Shown piece by piece: positions 1-6,133 of a stretch of 9,768 nt of DNA (the stretch's first letter is position 1; every line of letters begins with the position of its first letter). The notes under the pieces were generated by a model that saw only the letters and a program-made list of their open reading frames with translations, was not told the origin of the DNA and made no database searches. The translations under genes and the position numbers were made by a program. This DNA is from CAZRKC01 sp964600665 (GTDB lineage: Bacteria > Bacillota > SLNR01): positions 1 to 9,768 of the forward strand of contig CAZRKC010000052.1 of assembly GCA_964600665.1 (NCBI GenBank). Direction: 5' to 3'.

Positions 1-77
1 AAGGCCTAACAAAATTTACCGAGGAATTTACACACTAATATGGACTTGACTAAACGAAGTTTTTTTTATGAATAACA

Positions 78-851
78 TTACTTGCTAATAGTCCCATCTT
101 TAATATGGAACTGAATATTGTTTTTCTCACAAAAATCTATGACTTTCTCTGCCTGCTCATTATAGAAAGCACGATGTAATGCGTATGCACTGATTTCTTT
201 ACTGTAATTAGTGCGTCCAAAGATGATTTTATCCGTGAAAGCAACCATCTCCAGAATATCATTTAAGTCCTGCTCAATCAGATTCGGTGTGGGATACGGC
301 TCAATGCTCACCCATGTCTTGCACCCCGCATCATGCAAAACACAAAGGGCAGCAAGTCGTTCAATGTAAGGAGCTGCTCCTGGTTCGATGCGCCTTCGGT
401 ACTTCTCATCGAGGGATATAAGCGTGATACCATATTCGTTGACAGTCGAGAACATCGCCAGTTCGGGAGGCAGCAATCCTTTTGTCAGTACCGTGCATTT
501 TATTTCTGCATCGTTCAACTTCTTTATGGCGGCAAGACTCATATGTTTTATTTCATCATATCCGTACATAAATGGATCAGTAGTAAAGGAAAGCTGTACA
601 GATTTTATCTTAGACTTAAGGCGTGGGATTTCGCTGTCGAGAATTTCAAGCGTATTCCTTACCAGAAAAGGCTCCAACCATTCCTCATATGAAGGTATCT
701 GTCCGAAACGCTTCTTTTGCAAGAATGCATAACAAGGATATTTGCAGCCATGAGAACAGCCTTGAACATGGTTCATGGTGTAATCACCGTACTCCACACC
801 GGTTTTATAGAGCATAGTTTTTCGCTCTATATACCCTTTGACTGTTTTCAT
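78..851 (-). CDS. Three-Cys-motif radical SAM-like protein (SPL-like, partner of TcmP)
   Basis: A 257-aa protein that I assign to the radical SAM-like / phage Gp37-Gp68-like three-Cys families. Near the N-terminus it has C32-x3-C36-x3-C40 in the context GCSHGCKYPCYA, the expected place for a [4Fe-4S] cluster. The third spacing is one residue longer than the CxxxCxxC of classical radical SAM enzymes. Later segments look like TIM-barrel strands of the spore photoproduct lyase group: SFTTDPF, TVLTKG, GITLISLD and WVSIEP. The start at 851 is preferred because TAGGAGG lies 8 bases upstream; an ATG at 857 is only 2 bases from that site, although it would overlap the preceding stop as ATGA. The gene follows tcmP directly, so the two are translationally coupled. 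The family pairing is known, but substrate and reaction are not. No terminator is visible downstream before the window edge. Confidence 0.8.
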   Translation of the reverse strand: MKTVKGYIERKTMLYKTGVEYGDYTMNHVQGCSHGCKYPCYAFLQKKRFGQIPSYEEWLEPFLVRNTLEILDSEIPRLKSKIKSVQLSFTTDPFMYGYDEIKHMSLAAIKKLNDAEIKCTVLTKGLLPPELAMFSTVNEYGITLISLDEKYRRRIEPGAAPYIERLAALCVLHDAGCKTWVSIEPYPTPNLIEQDLNDILEMVAFTDKIIFGRTNYSKEISAYALHRAFYNEQAEKVIDFCEKNNIQFHIKDGTISK

Positions 852-853
852 GC

Positions 854-1978
854 TCATGGCCTCCTATCAGTAAATGTTATTGTTTTCTTTGAAACAATGC
901 CCTTATATATATCTTTAAGCCCCCGCTTAATTTCAGATCTGTAGCCTTCAGATGGGAAGATTGGGTGTTCATCCAATGCTTCCCAAATATCTTCCAGCGG
1001 GACTCCTTTCATACCTTTAAACTTGTTTTGTAGATACTCCACGATGTCTTTAACATAATAGCAATATTCATCCGCTATAGTTTTAAATTCACCAGAACCA
1101 TCAAAGTTAAGCATTAATTGGTTCTCCATACCATGAGTATTCTTAGCGGAGGATTTTCCTCCCATAATATTCCATGCCGTTTTTTTGAACAGCCTAAACC
1201 CTTTAATATGACCGCTGCAATGGATAAGGTTATACACCAGAACATTCTTTGTATTAAAAAACGGAAATGACGCAATGAAATACTGTTTATTTGAAAAACC
1301 TCTCAATGCTACAATAATGTCCTGGATTCGTTTCTCATAAGCCTCTTTATCACTTCCAAAAGTGGCCAGCTCCGCAATATTTGCGAGATACGTCTTTTCA
1401 TACTTTTCGACTGCTGCGTCACTTTTGGCTTGAGATACACCCCTTATGCTGTCAGAAACCATGTGGTTAATGATTACCTCACCCCAGTCTCGCAGGAATG
1501 GTACTAATGCAGTCCAATCCACCGATGCGGTGTACGGGTCGTAGACAAGTAAATAATTAATCTTTAGGTTTCGAGGGGGGTTACTGGCAATTTCTCTCAA
1601 TAAATCGTTACCATCTCCACTTTTCGTGACAATGTGATAATTGTCGGCATCGGCTGGAAAGTAAGTTTTCAGAACATCTATTTTCTCTGCTGACAGGTCG
1701 CTAAAATATAACCATGCTTGTTTATCGGGGTAATTACTCATTAAATCAGAAATCAGCTTTGAAATACGAACTGGTGTTCCGAAAACCTCTTGGCCTTCGT
1801 TGTTATGGTAGACTCCGCTATTACACATACAATCAATAAAGTAAATTCCATTACACTCCTTATAGTTAAGGAGTTTTAGTGCCCACTCTTTAGTGTACGC
1901 TTCAATCAATTCAAATTTCTTAATGGTATGTGGGTTTGCTCTATCAATGGTTACCTTTGTTTTTTTACTTCGGGGCAT
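854..1978 (-). CDS. tcmP: Three-Cys-motif partner protein TcmP
   Basis: A 374-aa protein recognised as TcmP, the family regularly found next to three-Cys-motif proteins such as the one just downstream. The N-terminus has PHTIKKFELIEAYTKEW (16-32), the HTxxK helix typical of the family. A Rossmann-like strand follows, YFIDCMCNSG (46-55), then GTPVR (67-71), SDLS (93-96) and YDPY (146-149). These resemble motifs I and IV of class I SAM-dependent methyltransferases, although motif I here is CNSG rather than the usual AGPG. The C-terminal 60 residues look like a winged helix. The start at 1978 is chosen because GGAGG lies 7 bases upstream; a TTG at 2014 in the same frame lacks such a site. It lies 48 bases after the XRE gene and is probably transcribed with it. 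The methyltransferase-like fold is inference and the function is unknown. Confidence 0.82.
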   Translation of the reverse strand: MPRSKKTKVTIDRANPHTIKKFELIEAYTKEWALKLLNYKECNGIYFIDCMCNSGVYHNNEGQEVFGTPVRISKLISDLMSNYPDKQAWLYFSDLSAEKIDVLKTYFPADADNYHIVTKSGDGNDLLREIASNPPRNLKINYLLVYDPYTASVDWTALVPFLRDWGEVIINHMVSDSIRGVSQAKSDAAVEKYEKTYLANIAELATFGSDKEAYEKRIQDIIVALRGFSNKQYFIASFPFFNTKNVLVYNLIHCSGHIKGFRLFKKTAWNIMGGKSSAKNTHGMENQLMLNFDGSGEFKTIADEYCYYVKDIVEYLQNKFKGMKGVPLEDIWEALDEHPIFPSEGYRSEIKRGLKDIYKGIVSKKTITFTDRRP

Positions 1979-2026
1979 ATAATAACCTCCAATTGATAGC
2001 TGATAAACTGTCAAAATGCTTCGCTA

Positions 2027-2233
2027 TCACTCATCCTCAACGAACTCCATAACATCGCCAATGTTACAATCCAGAGCTCTACATATTTTACCAAGAACCT
2101 CCATGCTCACGGTTTCGCCCTTAGACAGCTTAGTAACCGACGCCCAGCTGACTCCCGCCGCCTTTTGCAGATCTTTTTTCTTCATGTCCTTATCAATTAA
2201 AACTTTCCATAACTTCTTATAGCTGACGGCCAT
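2027..2233 (-). CDS. XRE/Cro-CI family transcriptional regulator
   Basis: A 68-aa single-domain helix-turn-helix protein. Residues 19-41 (KKKDLQKAAGVSWASVTKLSKGE) carry the XRE pattern, with the recognition helix around SWASVTKLSKG, and the rest (MEVLGKICRALDCNIGDVM) is the canonical C-terminal half of the fold. The start at 2233 is chosen because GAGGTGA lies just upstream at normal spacing; a GTG at 2242 is itself part of that binding site. It is the first gene of the leftward unit with tcmP and the three-Cys gene, and it is divergent from the ImmA/IrrE protease gene. Palindromes at both promoters make it a likely repressor of itself and possibly of the protease, and it is a natural candidate substrate for that protease. 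This regulatory role is inferred from arrangement only. Confidence 0.85.
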   Translation of the reverse strand: MAVSYKKLWKVLIDKDMKKKDLQKAAGVSWASVTKLSKGETVSMEVLGKICRALDCNIGDVMEFVEDE

Positions 2234-2273
2234 CTTTGTCACCTCTCTATCTTCACTTCATGAGGATACGTCA

Positions 2274-2302
2274 ATTATATCTGTTGACAATACAATTTGC
2301 AA
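2274..2302 (-). promoter_or_regulatory. Leftward sigma-A promoter for XRE-tcmP-three-Cys unit
   Basis: Read on the minus strand: -35 TTGCAA (2297-2302), a 17-base spacer, and a perfect -10 TATAAT (2274-2279). It lies about 40 bases upstream of the XRE start codon. No other promoter is evident before tcmP, so it probably drives all three leftward genes. Confidence 0.7.
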
Positions 2303-2312
2303 GATTAATCTT
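2301..2312. promoter_or_regulatory. Candidate operator: 12-bp perfect palindrome
   Basis: AAGATTAATCTT is a perfect palindrome that overlaps the -35 of the leftward promoter by two bases. A dimeric XRE protein bound here would block that promoter, so it is a plausible autoregulatory site. This is inferred from symmetry and position; the same sequence is not seen at the rightward promoter. Confidence 0.45.
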
Positions 2313-2342
2313 CATAAACAGGAAAATAATTCAACATTTATA

Positions 2343-2372
2343 TTGAACTATTCTCCGGTTCGGTGCTATAAT
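2343..2372 (+). promoter_or_regulatory. Rightward sigma-A promoter (extended -10) for the ImmA/IrrE gene
   Basis: -35 TTGAAC (2343-2348), an 18-base spacer, and -10 TATAAT (2367-2372) preceded by TGC, which makes an extended -10. The start codon is 95 bases past the -10, leaving a leader of roughly 85-90 bases that contains inverted repeats. Confidence 0.7.
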
Positions 2373-2374
2373 GT

Positions 2375-2407
2375 AGAAGAGCTTCTCTTGTTAATTTACT
2401 ATTAACA
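2375..2407. promoter_or_regulatory. Candidate operators: two inverted repeats just downstream of the rightward promoter
   Basis: The first repeat is AGAAG-AG-CTTCT (2375-2386), centred near the expected transcription start. The second is TGTTAAT-TTACT-ATTAACA (2389-2407), with 7-bp perfect arms and a 5-base spacer. Both sit where a repressor would block initiation or early elongation. They could instead be hairpins in the leader RNA. The binding protein is unknown; the two HTH proteins encoded on either side are the obvious candidates. Confidence 0.4.
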
Positions 2408-2466
2408 CAGCCAATGCACAAAATAGAGAAGATTACCTGATGCAATAAACATGTGGAGGGCTGGCT

Positions 2467-4359
2467 ATGGCGCAGAACCGTTCGTTTAAAGATTATGTCT
2501 CGAATCGTTTTTATAATGAGCTGTACGATGCCGTGTCCAGCTACTTGGGTCAGAATCATCGTGATCTTGATGTTTCATCCCGGTTGGTACGCACTATCGA
2601 TAGTGCAGAATTATCGGATATTGATATCAAAAGCGTTTTTGTAGATAATCTGCCCGATATGAAAATATCATTTGATGTACTTCTGGAAGCTGAATTTGAA
2701 ATATCGGAAACCGACAGACACACCGACAGATATGACCAGAAAAGACGCTGGTTCAAAGTTTCTTGTACTGGTGACCTTTCATGTAACCTTGACGATTTTG
2801 CAATCACTTCCACGGAAGAATATAACTACCGCAGTAAGCAAAACAACCCTATGTCGGATTCACTTGTTCCTATAATACATAAAGACCAGCTGGAAGCCGT
2901 TGCAAAAGGATTCTTGGAGAAGTATTACAAAGAAGCTTTATATGAGCCAATGGCTATTGATCCCTCGGTTCTTACAGAGCGTATGGGGCTTTTAATCCAG
3001 CTAAAGCACATTACATCAGACTTTTCAACATTCGGGCAAGTATTCTTTACAGATTGCGAAACTGAATATTATGATAAGAACTCCTCCGAATACAAAAGCA
3101 CGCAGGTGAAAAAGGGTACAATCTTTGTAGACCCCGATGCGTATTTTTTGCGCAATCTGGGATCTGTTAATAATACCATTATTCACGAATGCGTCCATTG
3201 GGATAAACACAGAAAAGCATTTGAATTGGAAAGGCTATACAACGAAAACGCCACTCAGATAAAATGCCAGGTTGTCGGTGGCATTAAGGATAATAAAGTC
3301 AAGTTGGCTACCGATTGGATGGAATGGCAGGCAAACGCACTCACACCGCGAATCCAGATGCCATATACCCAGGCAAAAATAAAGGCGGCCGAATTTATAA
3401 GAAATTACTTACGGTTCTTTCCCGGCTCTAAACTTATCGACATCATGGAACCCGTCATTGATGAGATGGCTTCGTTCTTCTGTGTTTCTCGTTATGCTGC
3501 CAAAATCCGCATGGTCGACCTCGGCTATGAAGAAGCGATTGGCACATTTACATATATTGATGGTCGGTATGTAAAGCCCCATTCTTTTAAGAAAGGCTCT
3601 CTCCTACAGAACCAAACATTTTCAATCAGTGAGCGCGATGCCATCATTGAAAGTACAATGGTACCTGCTCTTCGCGAAAAAATACAGAGCGGTAACTACT
3701 TATTCGTTGATTCCCACTTCTGCATAAAAGATGCAAAATATATAGATTACGATGGCGACGGACAGGCTTTCCTGACTGATTATGCGAGACAACATATGGA
3801 TGAATGCTGTCTTGTATTTGATTTATCAGTACTCAGGTCAGCTAATAGCTATTGCAAGCAATTTTATACAGAATGCGTTCTGTATAGAGATGCCACATCC
3901 GACATAATCTTTGAAGCGCACTTCAGCGACTCAAAAATCAATAATGATGTAGATGCTCAGGCAAAGGCCATTATAGCCTATAATAAGGAACTGGCTGAAG
4001 TTATGCAGAACCTGCCCGGCGGATTTTCCGGAGCGTTAAAGTCTCTCATGATCTGGAAAGGTAAAACCGTCGAAGCACTTGCCGGGGACTGCTGCCTTGA
4101 TCCAAGAACCATTCAAAGAATGCGAAATAATGAGGCTTATGAGACTACGATTGAAACAATTGTTGCCATATGCATTGCACTCAAACTTCCCCCTACTGCT
4201 AGTGACGCATTAATTGGTCGCTCGGCATGCTCACTTGGCGTCAGCGAAAAACATCTGACCTATCGTTTCCTATTAAACTCCTGCTACACAAAGACAATTT
4301 ACGAATGTAATGAAATGTTATGTAGATTAGGGCTTGAGCCGCTGACAATAGAAATATAA
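2467..4359 (+). CDS. ImmA/IrrE-type metallopeptidase with C-terminal helix-turn-helix
   Basis: A 630-aa protein, far longer than a typical ImmA (about 130-200 aa). The zinc protease core lies around 150-300. HECVH (240-244) is the HExxH motif, and E286 in EWQANALTPRIQMP (286-299) is the probable third ligand, matching the ExxAN...MP segment of ImmA/IrrE proteins. About 190 residues precede the core, with no domain I can name. A long middle region (about 300-515) is also unassigned. Residues 525-580 form an XRE-like helix-turn-helix (TVEALAGDCCLDPRTIQRM). The start at 2467 has GGAGGG 6 bases upstream. ImmA/IrrE proteases cleave XRE-family repressors in known systems, and here the gene is divergent from one. 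Two terminators follow, so it is monocistronic. The protease call is firm; the target and the fused HTH's role are inference. Confidence 0.85.
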   Translation: MAQNRSFKDYVSNRFYNELYDAVSSYLGQNHRDLDVSSRLVRTIDSAELSDIDIKSVFVDNLPDMKISFDVLLEAEFEISETDRHTDRYDQKRRWFKVSCTGDLSCNLDDFAITSTEEYNYRSKQNNPMSDSLVPIIHKDQLEAVAKGFLEKYYKEALYEPMAIDPSVLTERMGLLIQLKHITSDFSTFGQVFFTDCETEYYDKNSSEYKSTQVKKGTIFVDPDAYFLRNLGSVNNTIIHECVHWDKHRKAFELERLYNENATQIKCQVVGGIKDNKVKLATDWMEWQANALTPRIQMPYTQAKIKAAEFIRNYLRFFPGSKLIDIMEPVIDEMASFFCVSRYAAKIRMVDLGYEEAIGTFTYIDGRYVKPHSFKKGSLLQNQTFSISERDAIIESTMVPALREKIQSGNYLFVDSHFCIKDAKYIDYDGDGQAFLTDYARQHMDECCLVFDLSVLRSANSYCKQFYTECVLYRDATSDIIFEAHFSDSKINNDVDAQAKAIIAYNKELAEVMQNLPGGFSGALKSLMIWKGKTVEALAGDCCLDPRTIQRMRNNEAYETTIETIVAICIALKLPPTASDALIGRSACSLGVSEKHLTYRFLLNSCYTKTIYECNEMLCRLGLEPLTIEI

Positions 4360-4373
4360 AAAAGTTTTAAGCG

Positions 4374-4401
4374 ACCCGGACATTCTGTGTCCGGGTGTTT
4401 T
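4374..4401 (+). terminator. Rho-independent terminator of the ImmA/IrrE gene
   Basis: The stem ACCCGGACA (4374-4382) / TGTCCGGGT (4388-4396) has 9 perfect pairs and a 5-base loop, followed by G and TTTT. It begins 14 bases after the stop codon. The U-tract is short, so a second terminator downstream may be needed for full stop. Confidence 0.75.
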
Positions 4402-4432
4402 AATGCCATTACGCAGTAATTCCAACATATTT

Positions 4433-4476
4433 GCCCCTAAGAATGAGCCCATACGGCCCATTTTTAGGGGCTTTTT
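4433..4476 (+). terminator. Second, stronger rho-independent terminator
   Basis: The outer stem is GCCCCTAA (4433-4440) / TTAGGGGC (4464-4471). An inner stem (AATGAGCC / GGCCCATT, one mismatch) forms a long hairpin capped by CATAC, followed directly by TTTTT (4472-4476). Together with the preceding hairpin it isolates the protease gene from the replication operon. Confidence 0.8.
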
Positions 4477-4496
4477 CATGTTATCAGCTATAACAG

Positions 4497-4515
4497 ACGG
4501 ACATTCCATGTCCGT
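4497..4515. repeat. Perfect hairpin resembling the first terminator stem
   Basis: ACGGACAT-TCC-ATGTCCGT has 8 perfect pairs and a 3-base loop. Its core CGGACATTC...TGTCCG nearly repeats the hairpin at 4374-4396, but no U-tract follows. It may be a regulatory repeat or protein-binding site; its role is unknown. Confidence 0.5.
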
Positions 4516-4576
4516 GTAAGGAAGCTGAGTTTTTACTAAAATCTAATCATCCACATGGACAACCATCTGGCCAGGG

Positions 4577-4738
4577 TTTCCCGGTGTCAATGTGAGAACA
4601 ATTTAATCTACGCCGACCGCCGGGAAGCAAGGCTGTAGCCGAAACAGAGGATACCCTCTTAGGCTTGCAGACTCTCTTCCCTTGGTCTGGTTTGTCATGC
4701 CTGCAAGAGCTCTCTGTTTCGGCAAAGCCGAAGGAGGG
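4577..4738 (+). promoter_or_regulatory. Structured 5' leader with alternative pairings, upstream of the sigma-like gene
   Basis: This stretch can fold extensively. One stem pairs 4577-4586 with 4618-4627 (10 pairs, two of them G-U). A perfect 12-bp stem pairs GCCGAAACAGAG (4638-4649) with CTCTGTTTCGGC (4712-4723), enclosing CTTGCAG (4664-4670) / CTGCAAG (4701-4707). The 3' arm of the 12-bp stem can instead form TTCGGC-AAA-GCCGAA (4718-4732), ending immediately before the ribosome binding site GGAGGG (4733-4738). Small hairpins at 4631-4640 and 4646-4659 compete with its 5' arm. Mutually exclusive pairing next to a ribosome binding site suggests a cis-regulatory RNA. Conserved RNA motifs named after DUF2800 and DUF2815 genes have been reported near such genes; whether this is one of them cannot be told from sequence alone. 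I see no convincing sigma-A promoter between 4516 and 4640. Confidence 0.55.
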
Positions 4739-4746
4739 CTTATATC

Positions 4747-5550
4747 ATGCAAAAAAATGACATCCCAAAGCAAACCAGAGACTATCGCATCCCCGCAACA
4801 AGGCAAAACAGAACATTCAAGAAAACCCCCATCCCGCACAGAACGAAGTCCGGCGAGCCGATGTCGTACTACGTCCTCTCGGAGGATGGCAATCAGCATT
4901 CAAAGGTAACACGGGCCATATGCCTTACCCTCCCCGAAAGATATGACAGCAAATGCCCTCAGCGGTGGTTTGTGGACGAGGAATCTGGCCTTGTAGTCAG
5001 ATTGCCTCGTAACGAACTTGGCGAAAACATTGCCCGCGAAAATATGCGCTCCATCTGGCGCGAAGAGAAGTATCAAGAACGTAAATGCTCGTGCGTTACC
5101 AAAGGCTCACCTCGTTGCCCAAAGACCTGTAGCAACTGCCCGATGTTCAATGATTGCAAATCCCAACACAAAGAAGATAACGGCTTGAAATGCTTTAAAA
5201 AGTGCGAATTTTGCAATGAACCAAACACAAGTCGCACTGTGGATCTGGATATGTTCTTTGGGCGCGATGACGATGGTGACGGAGCAGAAGCACACTATGA
5301 ACCTGCTGATCCCAGCGACATAGAGGCTATTGTCGAAGACACCGCTCTGCTTTCCACTCTAAATGCCGCCTTGGCTGCTCTCTCCCAGGAAGACAGAGAC
5401 CTGATAAGGGACATATTCTGGCACGGGAAAACAGAGCGACAGTTAGCACCTCAACTGGGCTTAAAAGAACCAAAAAGCGTTAACAAGCGCAAACATCGCA
5501 TTCTTGAGATACTGCGCCAGAACAAAGCCTTGAAGGAATTTCTTGATTAA
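4747..5550 (+). CDS. Cysteine-rich protein with sigma-70 region 4-like C-terminus
   Basis: A 267-aa protein at the head of the replication operon. The N-terminal part (1-110) is basic and unassigned. Residues 114-156 hold nine cysteines (114, 116, 124, 128, 131, 137, 149, 153, 156), including CPKTCSNC and CFKKCEFC, which look like metal-binding, probably zinc, ribbons. An acidic linker (174-200) follows. Residues 204-262 (ALSQEDRDLIRDIFWHGKTE...) match sigma-70 region 4, which binds -35 DNA. Region 2 is absent, so it cannot be a complete classical sigma factor. It may be a phage-type transcription activator acting on later genes. GGAGGG lies 8 bases before the ATG, at the end of a structured leader. 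The sigma-like domain call is fairly firm; the function is inferred. Confidence 0.7.
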   Translation: MQKNDIPKQTRDYRIPATRQNRTFKKTPIPHRTKSGEPMSYYVLSEDGNQHSKVTRAICLTLPERYDSKCPQRWFVDEESGLVVRLPRNELGENIARENMRSIWREEKYQERKCSCVTKGSPRCPKTCSNCPMFNDCKSQHKEDNGLKCFKKCEFCNEPNTSRTVDLDMFFGRDDDGDGAEAHYEPADPSDIEAIVEDTALLSTLNAALAALSQEDRDLIRDIFWHGKTERQLAPQLGLKEPKSVNKRKHRILEILRQNKALKEFLD

Positions 5551-5558
5551 CTTCCACA

Positions 5559-5619
5559 TCCGGTACGCAAACCACCCCTCGCTGTCTGTAGAGGGTGAGG
5601 GGCGGCGAACCGTCCCGGA
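5559..5619 (+). promoter_or_regulatory. Structured intergenic element upstream of the small-protein genes
   Basis: The gap holds an outer stem TCCGG-T-ACG (5559-5567) / CGT-C-CCGGA (5611-5619) with one opposed mismatch. Inside is a second stem CCCCTC (5575-5580) / GAGGGG (5597-5602) around a 16-base loop. The outer stem ends 3 bases before GGAGGT (5623-5628). There is no U-tract, so it is not a standard terminator. It could be a cis-regulatory RNA, an mRNA processing site or a stabilising hairpin. Confidence 0.5.
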
Positions 5620-5634
5620 AACGGAGGTAGTCTT

Positions 5635-5817
5635 ATGCAATCAAAGACAAACAACACGGACACTGAATTGCGTGACCACGACCTTGATGAAGAACTCGCA
5701 GGCATTCTAACCGCAATAAGCATCGTGTGCAAACGTCTCGCCAAGAAGCTCCTCGCAATTCAACAGCGGGATGAGCCCATCGAGGAAGGAGGTAAAGCGT
5801 ATGAGCAAGATGAGTGA
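5635..5817 (+). CDS. Small hypothetical protein (60 aa)
   Basis: A 60-aa charged protein that I cannot assign to a named family. The first 20 residues are polar and acidic, a helical middle follows (about 21-44, ELAGILTAISIVCKRLAKKLLA, amphipathic rather than membrane-spanning), and the tail is acidic. It has a good ribosome binding site (GGAGGT, 7 bases before the ATG), and its end overlaps the next gene by 17 bases, so it is very probably translated. Its position between the sigma-like gene and the nuclease suggests an accessory role in replication or its control, perhaps as a helical adaptor, but nothing shows this directly. Confidence 0.65.
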   Translation: MQSKTNNTDTELRDHDLDEELAGILTAISIVCKRLAKKLLAIQQRDEPIEEGGKAYEQDE

Positions 5818-6133
5818 ACTTGATCTCTGTGTCAGCGAACTGAGGATTGCCGCACAATCCCTAAACACAGTGGCGGACAGCCTGGCAGCCCTGTTCAGCA
5901 GCGGTAACAACCCCGAATCAATGGTTGAGCCGAAAACCAATACGATCACCACGAAACCTAAACCAATAACACTGGAACAAGTACGCGCGGTGCTTGCGGA
6001 GAAGTCTCGCGACGGACATACCGCAGAGATTAGGGCATTGCTTGAAAAACACGGGGCTGTAAAACTGTCGGAGATTGATCCCGACAAATATGCAGATCTG
6101 CTCGTGGAAGCTGAGGTGCTGGGAAATGATTAA
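5801..6133 (+). CDS. Small conserved operon protein (110 aa), function unknown
   Basis: A 110-aa protein with two parts. The N-terminal helix (MSKMSELDLCVSELRIAAQ..., about 1-35) is followed by a low-complexity linker rich in T, K and P (about 40-60). A compact C-terminal half (62-108) reads PITLEQVRAVLAEKSRDGHT...LLEKHGAVKLSEI, a helical repeat-like segment resembling small prophage proteins with a lysine/alanine-rich recombination-protein look. Similar proteins from Clostridia carry the database name rRNA biogenesis protein rrp5, which is almost certainly a mis-propagated name. The start at 5801 is chosen because AAGGAGGT lies 7 bases upstream; an ATG at 5771 in frame lacks a site. It overlaps the preceding gene by 17 bases and the nuclease gene by 8, implying translational coupling. 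Function unknown. Confidence 0.72.
   Translation: MSKMSELDLCVSELRIAAQSLNTVADSLAALFSSGNNPESMVEPKTNTITTKPKPITLEQVRAVLAEKSRDGHTAEIRALLEKHGAVKLSEIDPDKYADLLVEAEVLGND

Noticed and set aside
46..67. Possible terminator before the T-run near the left edge
   Set aside because: The T-run at 60-67 is preceded only by a 4-bp ACTT/AAGT stem, and it is oriented for a plus-strand gene that is not in the window.
333..944. Several rightward open frames opposite the three-Cys protein gene
   Set aside because: They overlap a well-supported gene on the other strand, lack ribosome binding sites and have no recognisable protein features.
1979..2014. Longer tcmP product starting at a TTG at 2014
   Set aside because: GGAGG is correctly spaced for the ATG at 1978, and the extra 12 residues look non-conserved.
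2284..2289. Perfect TTGACA on the plus strand as a rightward -35
   Set aside because: No acceptable -10 lies 15-19 bases downstream; the TTGAAC/TATAAT pair further right is far better.
4603..4909. Leftward and rightward open frames across the leader region
   Set aside because: They overlap the structured leader and the start of the sigma-like gene and encode low-complexity, non-protein-like sequence.
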